Assembly: GCA_947359465.1 (NCBI GenBank)
Contig: OX375883.1
Span: forward strand, 19,036,088-19,100,087
Direction: 5' to 3'
From: Metellina segmentata
Taxonomy: Eukaryota > Arthropoda > Arachnida > Araneae > Tetragnathidae
DNA length: 64,000 bases
The translations under genes and the position numbers were made by a program. Shown here piece after piece: positions 48,280 through 59,676 of the stretch; position 1 is the first letter of the stretch, and every line of letters starts with the position of its first letter. A model generated the notes under the pieces. That model saw only the letters and a list, made by a program, of their open reading frames with translations. It was not told where the DNA came from and searched no databases.

Positions 48280-50012
48280 TTGCTTGGATTCAGACTCCCA
48301 ACTTTCCCTAATAACGACAGAGACAAGGAGGCATATCAGAAAGCCAGAAAGGAGTTTAAAACTATTAGTCGGAAGCAAAAGGTGTCCTTGGAGGAAAAAT
48401 TAGCAAGGGAAATAAATATAAACCCAAAAGAATTTTTTGCATATGCAAGTGGTAAAAATAAATTTAGAACTACACTGGGCCTGTTGGAGGGGAAGGGAGG
48501 TGAATTAATTCAAGACGAGGTGGCAATGGCAAACGTGTTAAATGACTTTTTTCTGGGGTTTTTCAATGGTAACTATAATTTAAAAAAGGATCCCAAGGAT
48601 GGAGCCTTTGCAGGGGGTATAATTAAAGAATGCAAATTCACCAGGGAAGAAATAGTACATCAGTTGAAAAGAATTAGGCCATCTAAAGCACCAGGGCCAG
48701 ACGATATTTATCCGAGAGTACTAGTGGAATGCGCGGAAGAACTGGGGGAAGTAATTCACACGATATTTAATTCAACATATAGCACAGGTTGGGTACCAAT
48801 GGATTGGAAGTTGGCCAACATAACTCCAATTTTCAAAAAGGGAATACAAAGTGATCCGGGCAACTATAGACCAGTAAGTCTAACATCAGTAATTTGCAAA
48901 ATATTTGAATCTCTGTTAAAAAAGCATATAATGTTATACTTGGAGGAGGGGGGACTGTTATCAGAGAATCAATATGGGTTCAGGAATGGCAGATCCTACA
49001 TACAAACCTTTTGAAGTTCTACGAAAAAATTACTGAGGAGCTGGATAATAAGAGCAGTGTGGATATCATGTACATAGATTTTCAAAAGGCTTTTGATAAA
49101 GTACCTCATGAGGCATTACTGTTTAAATTGGAAAGGCTGGGGATTCAGGGAAAAACATTAATATGGATAAAGAATTGGTTATTATGTAGAAAGCAGAGAG
49201 TGCAGGTAAAAGGAAATTATTCACAGTGGACAGAAGTTATAAGTGGGGTGCCTCAGGGATCAGTTTTGGGACCAATTTTATTTATAATTTTCATAGATGA
49301 TATAGGTCAGGGGATCAAGAATAGAATCAGTATATTTGCAGATGACTTAAAAATATGGGGGACAGTGGATACTAAGTTACAGATAGAAAATTTACAAGGG
49401 GATTTTGATAAGATATCCGAATGGGCTGTAAAATGGGGTATGTCATTTAATTTAGGGAAATGTCAAGTTCTGCATATGGGTTACACGAACAGTGGAGCCG
49501 AGTACAGGCTGCAGGGAGTAAAGGTAAAGGAGGGAGAAACAGTCAAGGATCTTGGGGTGATAATTCACAGGGATTTTAAAAAGGGTCATCCATGTTCAGC
49601 TGCGGGTAAAAAGGCTAATAGGTTATTGGGGTATATTAAAAAGACTGTAACTTCAAGGGATAAGAATATAATCTTGCCGTTATATAAGGGTTTAGTAAGA
49701 CCACATCTAGAATATGCTGTACAATTCTGGGCTCCATATATGAGAAAGGACATACAATCAATTGAAAGGGTTCACCACAGAGCTACAAAAATAATAAAGG
49801 GGCTAGCAAATTTCGACTATAATGAACGTTTAAGTAAGCTAAACATGTATACACTGGAAAGAAGAAGAAGGAGGGGGGATTTGATTCAGCTTTTCAAGTT
49901 TGTAAAACAAGGGGACACAGAGGGCTTAAATTTCAATAGGGATAACAGAACAAGGGGTCATGGGTATAAATTGAATAAGACACATTTTAATCGGGATTTA
50001 AGGAAAAACTAA
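48280..50012 (+). pseudogene. Non-LTR reverse transcriptase, one frameshift
   Basis: The first open piece (to 49014) begins within the linker before the RT domain and holds IRPSKAPGPDDIYPRVL, ITPIFKKG, NYRPVSLTSVICKIFE and LLSENQYGFRNGRS. The reading continues in the next frame from LLKFYEK through MYIDFQKAFDKVPH, SGVPQGSVLGPILF, IFADDLKIWG (catalytic F-A-D-D) and the C-terminal ANFDYNERLSKLNMYTLERR region. A one-base change near 48997-49005 separates them. The blocks match the CR1/L2/jockey-type RT order; the C-terminal motif favours CR1/L2. Otherwise undamaged, so fairly young. Confidence 0.85.
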
Positions 50013-50176
50013 TAGACAGTTGGAACGCGTTGCCAGAAAATATAGTTCATTCAAAGGGAGTGTACGAATTTAAGACACAATTGGATAGTCAGTGGGAATT
50101 GGAGAATTCATAAACAAAGGACCAGCCTTGTTGGGCTTGAGCCTGTAGCTGGTCGTCAATATTTGTATTTGTATTT
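48295..50176 (+). mobile_element. CR1/L2-like LINE, 5'-truncated
   Basis: Carries the reverse transcriptase and C-terminal part of a non-LTR retrotransposon and ends in an ATTTGT microsatellite (about 50159-50178), a usual 3' end for such LINEs. The endonuclease part is absent. Confidence 0.85.
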
Positions 50177-51277
50177 GTAATCTGCAACTCTTCTATCAGG
50201 GCAGCATATTAACAACCTTTACAGGAGTAGAAGACATGGGGAAATTTTAAGCCGGCCTATTCGTTGGTTATAAACTGTCGTCTATGATGTCACTATGTGA
50301 CGCCTTAAATGCCTTCACGTGGACTCGGTATGAAGTTTCTAGTGAAAGCCGGCATGAGAAACGAAAGCAATCTATACATTAGCCATCTCTAATTTAATAA
50401 TTGATATTTAAGAAATACTATTTTTGGGTTATAATAAGGCTTTTGGTATGACTAAGTAAATTTTTTTTAAATAAATTGTATTGAAGGATGAATTTAGCTC
50501 CTACTAATCACATTTTTAATTACTATTATGGTTTTATGATGGATGTGATTTAATAAAAACTGAAGAAATACTTAGCACAATATTTTTTCGAATTTTTAAA
50601 TGTTTGCGAAGCAAAAAAAATCTTCATCTTGCTTCATGTCCATCGTAAGCAGAGGCGGATTAAGCGGTAAGCGGACTAAGCGGTAAGCGGCTGCGTAGAG
50701 CCCCGGAATATCAAAGGGGCCCCGAGGTCTTAAAATGTCTTTTCAATAGGGCTCGAGGAAAGTTGTGACCTGGTGAAAGGGACCGCGAAAACGCAGAAGA
50801 TAGAGATAGTCCAGAAAAACGCATCGAAGTAATAAATGATCCTGCTTTATGACCAACTAACAGATAATATAACTGCGCATATTCTTAATAACAAACCAAA
50901 AAATATCGGGAATATAGAGAATTTGAAATCAGTGTATAAAGAGACAGAGATGAAGTGTATTACAGAGTACTTTCTTAAGAACATTTTTACAGAAAGAAAT
51001 CAAAGGGAACTATGAAAAAGAGAACTTTATTGATATTTTAAGAGTGTATACTACTACCGTTGCAAATTTAACTCAACATCAATGTCTAAATTAATAAATC
51101 GTTTTCAAAATTTCTTACTGTTATTTTATAGGACATTGAAATTTCAAAAGAATATCATACGTCAGCCCCCTGTGTGTACCATGTATAAAGGATCAACAAA
51201 ATTCAATAGAATTTATACTCAACTATTACAGGAAAAGAAGTATGTTACTGGAGAGATGTGTTGAAAAGAATTATATA

Positions 51278-52362
51278 TCTACTATTATAAATGGAAGTGT
51301 TAGTCAGTTTTCCTTTCTTCCTTCTGTTAACAAAGTCCAGAAACTATGCCACTTACAGTAATGGGATTTGGCACACATGTAGTCCGAATTGTTTGCAATT
51401 TTGGGGTCGTGCTGAATTTTAAAATTCAATCTAGAACATTTTAAAATGAATTTAATGGAAATTTAATTATTATTGTTTTCTTTGGAATGGCAACAGCATA
51501 AAAGATCGCACATTCTAAATTCATTTTTTGCCGTTTCTATTCGATTTTGCAGAGAAACAATTTGTCAGCAGACTAAAAAAAATATTAAGTTTTAACTGAA
51601 TTCTTTTTTCTATCTTCTAGATCGTTGAAGATAAATAAAAATTTCACCGTATTTGAAATCTGCGTAAAATTTCACATCAGATCAATACCTAAAAATATGA
51701 TTTTCTTTAAATAAATAATTTTTAAATTGAAATTTTTATATTTTTTCCAATAGGAACGCCGTTGCGCAGAATGACCTTCGTTTGATTCGAGAAATCACAG
51801 ATTTCATTTCCTGCGCTCTGCAAAACAAATAAAAAACATTTTGACTGGCATTGTTTAGTTCTTTTTTGTAAAATCGGGATCGTTAAAGATAGATTGAGAA
51901 TTTCAACGGACTTGAAATATGCGGAACATTTTACACCAGATCGATACCTTGCATTTGATTTTCTTTTAATAAATAATTTTCCAATTAAATATTTATATTT
52001 TCGCAAGAGATTATGACGTCACACCGATTGGATCTCTTCGCAATTGGAATTTGGCCGCATTTGACAATGACGACTTTACTCGTGGTGTTGGTTTGCGAAG
52101 CAAATTATAGTTCAAACTAATCATAATTAGGTTTGTAAAGTAAATCAAATTGGAATTCGCAGGGATTTCATTCCAATAGTCTACGAATTTCCATTTCCAA
52201 AACTACGGCCGAACCACGGAGGGCTGTTATCCGATCGGTTACGAATTCCCATTAGATTTGGTTCGCACACCAAATGAGAATTGGTAGCAAACACTGGGGT
52301 TTAGCGAGCAGTGGTCCAACCTGACCCCACGAAAAGAACTGTCACGGCCGTGCTGGCCATAG
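51278..52362 (+). mobile_element. Non-autonomous Helitron, about 1.08 kb, within the hAT
   Basis: 5' end TCTACTATTATAAATGGAAG after A; 3' end with the palindromic GGCCGTGCTGGCC and a terminal CATAG (CTAG mutated) before T. It shares the GC-rich 3' segment with the copy at 4530-5395. Confidence 0.7.
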
Positions 52363-52725
52363 TCAAGAATAAAATGATTGAGTCGCTTAGGAATAGGATG
52401 TAGGGGTCACGATGAAAACAAAGATAGGAATGGAAATTATTTAACCTGCTTGGGAGCGAATACGAGGAGTTACATCTACAAAAATATGCCAACAAAAGGA
52501 AATTAATTATATCATAATATCTCTGACGAATTTGTAGGTCTTATTTGTAAGCAAGTAAGAGGTGAAATAATTGAAGAAATCAAATATGCGACTTGTTATA
52601 GTATAATTGTTGACTCCACTTACGATGTTTCGCATGCGATCAACTAACTTTTGTGATAAGATGTGTTTCATCTTGTGGTAATATAAAGGAAAGATTTGTA
52701 GAATTTTCATTCCCATAGATAAACA

Positions 52726-53057
52726 AACCGCCGACCAACCGGTATAGTGGTTAAGGTGTTAGCCTCTAGATCGGAAGGTTCCTGGTTCGAATCCGGGTCC
52801 GGGCATGGATGTTTGTAAATGTATGGTGTAGAGGCGGCTGGTGCACCTTAAATCTGTCGTGGCCGAAAGTCCTCACGTTGGGTTGGCGTGGAAGTTTGGA
52901 GAGTGGGGTGCCAGCTCAGGTGTTGCTTCGTCATCTGACCGTGGTTCAAAATTACGAGGTGTTGTCCTCGATTCTTTCCCTTAAGGGACTGATCCCGGAC
53001 CGTCGTCAATAGCCCGTTGTGTTGCTCTAGTACGACGTTAACTAAAAATTACCATTA
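52726..53057 (+). repeat. SINE family A, full length, reference copy
   Basis: A tRNA-like head with A-box TATAGTGGTTAAGG and B-box GGTTCGAATCC is followed by the body with 'ttggagagtggggtgccag', 'tgaccgtggttcaaaatta', 'cccttaagggactgatccc' and 'agcccgttgtgttgctcta', and the tail 'ttaccattacc'. The exact 14-bp duplication CCCATAGATAAACA flanks it (52712-52725, 53058-53071). Confidence 0.9.
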
Positions 53058-54489
53058 CCCATAGATAAACAGCCGTCTTCCTATTTGGAACATGAAGTTT
53101 TGCAAACCCTAATGAAATTAGGAGTAGATATTGAAAACTGTCGAGGACAATCATTTGATAATACTTCGAATATGTCAGGGAAGTACTCAGGTTTGCAAGA
53201 ACGTATTAAAGAACAAAGCCGAAGTGCGGTTTTTGTTCCTAGAGCTATTTAAAGAGAGATTATTTAAAAAGTACTATGGGAGAAGAAAGATTAAATAATT
53301 TGACCATTCTGTATTTAGAGCGAGAATTTTTAAACGGAATTCACACTGCCAAAATAATTGATGAATTTGCAAAAAATAACGCAAGACGGAAATTTTTGTT
53401 AAAAATATGTTTTTTAAAGAATTTATTTAATGTGTTATGGTATGACAGTTTTGATTACTCTTCTTTTTTTGTTAATAACTTAATGAGAGTTTTCTGGAAA
53501 CTTTTTTTTTTAAACTTGAGTTTGAGGGCCCCGAAATTTTTACCGCTTGGGGCCCCCATTTGGGGACTTGATCCGCCACTGATCGTAAGTACTATTTTCG
53601 CAAAACATAGTGAATAAACATGTTTTTTGTTTGTTCATGTTTTCATACAACATTGGAACCTTAATCATCCAATTTAATCTGAAAGGCAAGAAAATTCCAT
53701 GCTATTCAGTAAATATCCGTTTAAGAATGAAAAGGTTTTAAAGTTACGAAAGTTCATACATCCCATACAACTCCGTGCGAAGAAATTCATCGCCTACGCA
53801 AGCCAAATATGAGGTTTTACAAATAACAACACTCTTCAAATCCTCCAATCTACTACCCTCAGCAGGGACGTGCCAACGTTTTGAATAGAGGGGGGGCGAG
53901 CATAGGCTTAACTAGGGTTGTTGAATTGGGGGGGGGGGTCCTACCGAAAGTACCCCTGTAAAAAATGGGAAGAATAAATTAATTATATTAATATTGATTA
54001 ATTATTAATAATAAATTATAAACAGTTAATTAATTTACATAAAAAGATATTCATCAATTAACACTTGATTTTAAAAAATCATATTTTCTTTCTGAATACA
54101 ATATTTATAAAATGACTTTAAGGGGAATTTTAAAACTTACAATACATTTAAATTAGAAATTAAAACGTCGATTTTTTCGTAAACGTCTCGATTTTTCTGA
54201 ACTTTTTAGATTTATATTTGATTTGCTTGAAGCACATGGGTAAAAAATATCTCGATTCTGACTCTGCCGCCTATGAGTGCTCATAATTTTTTTAAAGAGA
54301 ATCTATATTTAAAAATTTGGTTTCAATGAAGCACAGTAGGCAATATTTTTAAAAACCAATGAAATAAGATAAACATTAATTTTAAAAGCTAATAACAATA
54401 ATTAAAATATAAAATGTATTTGAAAATTTGGTTTAAAAAAGCACAATTGACAATAATAAAAAATTCCATTTTTAATCGAAAAATTTTCC

Positions 54490-54680
54490 TTTGACCTTTT
54501 ACTCTGCATAATCTTGTTCTTTAAAACAGAATTTATCAGAAAACTCATTTTCGATAGTTATAGTCAATCTACTTAGTCTATGTAGAGTGATTGTGGATCT
54601 GAAATAATTTTTGATGATTTTTAATTTGGAAAAACTTTTTTCACCAATTGCAACTTACATAGGCAAAGTTTTAAAATTCT
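54490..54680 (-). pseudogene. C-terminal hAT transposase remnant (ZMYM1-like)
   Basis: Minus-strand reading K-V-F-P-N-L-K-I-I-K-N-Y-F-R-S-T-I followed by LHRLSRLTITIENEF and SDKFCFKEQD. This is the hAT dimerisation block. No other part of the gene was recognised in the element. Confidence 0.6.
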
Positions 54681-54807
54681 AAGTGCAATATTAATATAAA
54701 TATGATAGATAATAATAAACCCCTGCGGAAAATTATATTGAAAATTCCTCGTTTTTTCGAGAATGAGGAAATTTTCTATTAATTAAATTTTAAGGCTCAT
54801 ATGTCGG

Positions 54808-55127
54808 TAATTGGTAATTATTAGTTAATATCGTATTTGAGCAACACAACGGGCTATTGACGACGGTCCGGGATTAATCCTTTAAGGAAAAGATCCGAGG
54901 ACAACATTTCGTAATTTTGAACCACGGTCAGATGACGAAACAACACCTGAGCTAGCACCCCCACTCTCCAAACTTTCACACCAACCCAACGTGAGGTCGA
55001 CAGATTTAAGGTGCACCAGCCGCCTCTACGCCATACGCTTACAAACATCCATGCCCCGTCCCGGATTCGAACCTGGAACCTTCCGATCTAGATGCTAACA
55101 CCTTAACCACTATACCGGTTGGTCGGC
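54808..55127 (-). repeat. SINE family A, full length, minus strand
   Basis: Head at the right ('accggttggtcggc', complement of the tRNA-like start), tail at the left ('ggtaattattagttaat'). Flanked by a 14-bp duplication GGCTCATAT(G/A)TCGG with one mismatch (54794-54807, 55128-55141). Confidence 0.88.
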
Positions 55128-55374
55128 GGCTCATATATCGGACGAAAGTTTGGAATATAATGGTTCAGGTAGCCAATTTATTAGATTTATTATTGTCTAA
55201 CATTCATCAAAAATTAATTTTTACTGCTTAGCGACCGCAAATTTTGTTCATACTACTTATATGAAAATAAGAATGTTTTTGTTAACTACAACTTGGAATA
55301 GGTATTTTTATTGGAAACCCGTTTTTCAATAATTGGGTATTACTGTTGTTTTAAGTTAGAAATATTTAAGAATC

Positions 55375-55640
55375 TCTCTATATTAAAAAGAGTTACCACC
55401 GCCGCTGTCGCAGGATTGAAAACTGGGTTTTTTCACTCGGTTCTCAAGATGGTTTGTCGATTGAGTACAGATCAGAATATTACGAGATTAACATGGTTTA
55501 TTCAAAATTGTACTGGGAACAAAATGGAGATGTTTTTATTTACTGATGCGGCTATCAGTTTAAGGTGCATTAATGGTTAAAGTAAGAAAAAGCGAAATCA
55601 CTTACGACAGGAGTGTTGGTTTGCAAAGCAACAAGTTTTA
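55375..55640 (+). mobile_element. Helitron internal fragment
   Basis: Resembles 1905-1985 joined to 4165-4280: 'ccgccg(a)c(g)ccgcaggattgaaaact', then 'attaacatggttt', then 'gatgcggctat(t/c)agttta'. That comparison independently confirms the 1985-4161 pogo insertion. Confidence 0.6.
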
Positions 55641-56479
55641 ACAATGCACTGTTCTCACGTTTCCGTCACTTAATTACTTCACAAATTCATGTGTTCACTT
55701 TCAAAACATTATTCTCGGAACCTCACTCGTCAAGGAAATCCGTAAGACTAAATAATCCATCGGGCAAAAATTCAGAACAGTTCACTTGCAGGCAGTTTTC
55801 TTGTATTTACTTCAAATAAGAAAGCCGACAATTTAAAAGACCCTATATTGTAAATCATCAAAATAAGCAATGGCAGATTTATTGCGATTTCCGGAATGCC
55901 CTTATCTTCAAACGATATTTCCGTCAGTTGGTCAGGCTCTACTTGTCCAGTTTGGGACCTAGGGCAATAAAACTCTAACATACAATCCGTCAGTCGGTCA
56001 TAAAAATAAATCGCTTTTCTTAAGACATGCCGTCAAAGACTTGGTCGAGCCCTACAATGCATTTAAAGGATTCGAAAATGAGATAATCATCTCGTAGCAT
56101 TCAAGTGCGAGCACCACGTGCATTCATTTTGGGGGTAGAACCACTTTAAAGCCGTAAAACAGTGATAAAGTATCGGTATGTGCTGGGCCACCTATCTTCA
56201 CATATTCAGAGGAAGAATTTTATCTTTTGGTACTTTGGATCTTTGAAACAATTTTTTTTCCCTTTTAGTTAAATATAAACTTTTACTACACAAATAAAAT
56301 TTGTTCGAAGTTTCTTGATAAACTTTTCATACATTTACGTGTTAGAAAACTTTCAAATTCGTTATTTTCAAAATCTAATTTTGTGTTGCCCCTTGACCCT
56401 TCATTTATTACCCATTTCGGGGAATATATCGAAGCTCTCATAATGTGCGCTGCCCCCTCTGTGCTTCTTTCTCTCTCTC

Positions 56480-56519
<40 letters not shown>

Positions 56520-57123
56520 TTTTTTTTACAAAAAAATGTCCAAAACTATCATTTAAACAATTTTAAATAAATCTATTCAACAACGCGCTGGAGAAAAGTC
56601 ATAAACCTTTCTGATAAAACCTTCGTAAAAAGTTTTTTATGTTTATGGATATTGAGGCATGTGTGTGTAGAGATGTACTACGGAAATGACTGCGATAGTT
56701 GTTTTGTTTTAATTAAATGGTTTGCAGTAATTTGTCAATGTCGTCGAAGGGTCACCCAACTATCTTGAGTACATGCAAAGTGTTGACAATGTACGAAAAT
56801 CTTCATGTACTATAATTTTTATTTGTTTTCATACATTATACATTTTTTTCTCACTAATTTTGCGCCTCACCCACGAAATCGGCTGTCCAGAGCAAATGCC
56901 GTTTGCACTCCTCTAGATCTGGGCCTGCATCTATTGACAGGAAATGAAATTAGTCCAAATTTGATTCAACGGTGCTGTTTAATGTTACTTTTGAAGTTAA
57001 AATGTTAATAATGTTCCTTGATGGTGTGGAGGGGCTAAATATGGCTTTCGCCCCTTCTCCTCAGTGACAGGAGGGACCAAAACCCCCCCGCCCCCCCCCT
57101 GTTGGCACGTGCCTGACCCTCAG

Positions 57124-57516
57124 AGAACCATCTCCAGAGCCAGATGGTTTTAGCGAAATACCGAAATATAAGACACGATCTAAAAATTAACTCTCTTAAA
57201 ACCCACATAGCAAAACATCTGGAACATAAATAACGAATCCCTACAACAGATCCCCAGTAATAACGGAAAAACTTCCGTTTCCTCCATCTATTCTGTTCAA
57301 GGACCCAAACGTCCTTTTTAAGTTCGAAAATGGACTATTTTTAAACTGTGCATGTAGACTCTATTCTGGAATTAAAACTGCATTTGATAGTGTTTTAGTT
57401 TCCTAATCTTGGAATGGATGAGAAAGCAAACGAACAGAGATGATTTTATTGTAATGGTAATGGTAAAATTCATAGTTAATATCAGAATTGCATTTGTTCA
57501 TTAAGTCAATTCGGGG
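57124..57516. other. No gene recognised
   Basis: Spacer between the hAT and the SINE composite. Confidence 0.35.
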
Positions 57517-58010
57517 CTGCGGTAGCTCAGTTGGAAGAGTAGAGAAATATCAGCCGGAGAGTTGTGAGTTCGAATCCAATCAAAGACTGTCATATAAAGC
57601 GGGGCTGATCCTATGGGCTGATCGAGACCAACAAAAAAGGATGATGCACATTAAATCTTTCTTGGACTCAAATGTCCTCATGTTGGCGTGTTGCGGAAAT
57701 TTGGAGAGTGCGAATGCCAGCTCATATGTGACCTTGTCATCTGACTGGTTCTAAATTACTTGGTGTTGTCCTCGATTCGATCGTTCCCTCCGGGGGTTTA
57801 TCCCGGACAATCACTGGGTTGGTGTGGAAGTTTGGAGAGTGGGGTGCTAGCTCAGGTGCTGCTTCGTCATCTGACCGTGGTTCAAAATTACGAAGTGTTG
57901 TCCTCGGATCTTTCCCTTAAGGGACTGATCTCGGACCGTCGTCAATAGCCCGTTGTGTTGCTCTAGTACGACGTTAACTAAAATTACCCGGACAATCACC
58001 GATTACATAT
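57517..58010 (+). repeat. SINE with a different tRNA head, interrupted by a family A SINE
   Basis: The head GGTAGCTCAGTTGGAAGAG (A-box) and GAGTTCGAATCC (B-box) differ from the family A head, while the body is related. At 57815-57986 a 5'-truncated family A SINE is inserted, flanked by the exact 13-bp duplication CCCGGACAATCAC (57802-57814, 57987-57999). Confidence 0.82.
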
Positions 58011-58030
58011 TTTGTTGCTACCGTGTGACG

Positions 58031-58076
58031 TAGCCGGCCAACCGATATAGTGGTTAAGGTGTTAGCTTCTAGATCC
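58031..58076 (+). repeat. Family A SINE head only
   Basis: 'ggccaaccgatatagtggtt'-'aaggtgttagcttctagatc' matches the tRNA-like head at 52726; the body is missing and the next repeat starts. Confidence 0.6.
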
Positions 58077-58470
58077 CAGGTAGCACATATATGTCGGCCA
58101 ATATCGAGAAAAAATATTGGCCAATATTGCCGTCGATATTGGCCAACGTAAAAATGTACCCCCCCTGGCGACGTCGCCCCAATATCGTTTTACGACATTG
58201 GCCAACGTAAAAATGCCATCGCCCCAATGTCGTTTTCCGACATTGATAGATATTGTTTTCCGACATTGCTCAATATCGTTTTCCGACATTGGCCAACGTA
58301 AAAATGACCCCCCTCTGGCGACATCGCCCCAATGTCGTTTTACGACATTGATAGATATTGTTTTCTTGACATTCAATGTTCGTTTTTTATCATTGCTCAA
58401 TATTAGCTTTTAAGATACTTCTCGATGTTTTTTTTCCAACATTATTCAATATCTGCTACATGATATTGGG
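58077..58470. repeat. Palindrome-rich array of CCAATATCG/CGACATTGG words
   Basis: Units such as 'gttttacgacattggccaac'-'gtaaaaatg' and 'gcgacgtcgccccaat' alternate about six times. Many words are self-complementary (GGCCAATATTGGCC type), so the array can fold on itself. Confidence 0.7.
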
Positions 58471-59600
58471 ATATTTTAATTAAATTTTCTTCTTATGGCA
58501 TGTGATTGTTTTTTTAGAGGGTACACAAGATTAAAACCATCTTAAACTTTGTAAAATTTAAAAAATATTAATCATTAAAAAAATATTTATATAATACAAT
58601 ATTTTAGAACATTAAAGAGAACATATAATATTAAATTGTTAAAAATATGTCTTTATTACAATTTGTGTAACTGTTGTATTGTATAGTACATGAAAGAAAA
58701 TTGTGGGCAACTTGGCTTTTTAAAACCTAAACAGGCATCCATTATCAAATCAGACATTCTAAAATCCATTTTCCCCTTTAAATTTACTCCTTGGTAGCTT
58801 GAAAAAAAATTTCAAACATAAAACACGTACAGGTACCATTTTTGTGATTTCAATTCAGAAAATTGTTTTAGAAAAATATTCCAGTAAAAATTTTAGCTAA
58901 GCTGCTGATATAGCAGCTGATATTTTATTTTATTTTATTAAGTGCATATTTTAAATTATTGTTCTATTTCTTTTGTAGAAATCTAAGGCTATTAAAACTC
59001 ATTATTGCCAATTGTATAAACTATATCTCAAACCAGTAAAATAAATACAAACATCAAGTTGATGCTTGTATTACAATACAACTTGATAAACAGTTGCATG
59101 GTATGTAATTCAAAGAACTGATTCAGATTTATATAATTTTGATTTAATCTCAAAATGGAATACTTCCCGAACCTTCTGTTAAAAAATCAATATTGTCAGA
59201 AATGTTAAATAAGAAAAAAAAAGAGCACATTGCAAATTGGCAGAAAAATGAACAGTTTTTACAAATTTCATTTAAATAGAATTTTCCATAAGTTTCAAAA
59301 AAAAGTCACAAATCACAATAAAATAAATTTTTTTATTCTTAAGACAGATTAAACCCTGGGAACTGTCAAACATTACAATCAGGTACATTCTTCGGAGTCA
59401 CCCCTTCAACAAGTCAGATTATCCGATGGGTGAATTCTTTTGCCATCTCAAACTGCCGCACCAGCGAATGCTTTTCCAAACAACTATGACAGATAAAGTC
59501 ATAACAAATCATGAATAAGAACACAAACAGCAACCTGTGACACAACAGAAGTAGACAATTAGAACAAGTGTTACCCGATTGCTAAGCAAAGATGAGTTAC
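58471..59600. other. No gene recognised
   Basis: AT-rich; a short near-repeat 'acatcaagttgatgcttgta' around 59052 can form a hairpin. Confidence 0.35.
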
Positions 59601-59676
59601 AGTTAGTAATTAATCTCAACACCCTCCCTTAATAACATTAACATACATTTTTGTCTTAGTTCAGTCTAGGTTTATG

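Larger units (their letters stand above)
50940..53410 (+). pseudogene. ZMYM1/DUF4371-type hAT transposase, shattered
   Basis: Pieces in order: YKGSTKFNRIYTQLLQEKKY and a W-R-D-V-L-K-R stretch before the Helitron; ATCYSIIVDSTYDVSHA at about 52590-52640 (catalytic D region); then, after the SINE, NCRGQSFDNTSNMSGKYSG and EQSRSAVFVP at 53130-53240. The C-terminal K-R-D-Y-L-K-S-T-M-G-E-E-R-L-N-N-L block follows at 53250-53310 without the intervening domain, so there is an internal deletion as well as the two insertions. Confidence 0.75.
50650..53581 (+). mobile_element. ZMYM1-type hAT, 2932 bp, carrying a Helitron and a SINE
   Basis: Ends CAGAGGCGGATTAAG and (right, complement) CAGTGGCGGATCAAG, with GGGGCCCC words next to both. 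TSD ATCGTAAG is exact (50642-50649, 53582-53589). The Helitron at 51278 and the SINE at 52726 are younger insertions inside. Confidence 0.92.
53863..57115 (-). mobile_element. hAT, 3253 bp, exact TSD, with nested SINE and Helitron piece
   Basis: Ends CAGGGACGTGCCAAC and (right, complement) CAGGCACGTGCCAAC with G-runs next to both. TSD ACCCTCAG is exact (53855-53862, 57116-57123). A CT-TA microsatellite lies at 56468-56516. Confidence 0.9.

Noticed and set aside
52729..52803. tRNA gene
   Set aside because: A- and B-boxes are present, but the acceptor ends do not pair and the sequence continues into the SINE body with a target duplication; it is a SINE head. The same holds for 57517-57590.
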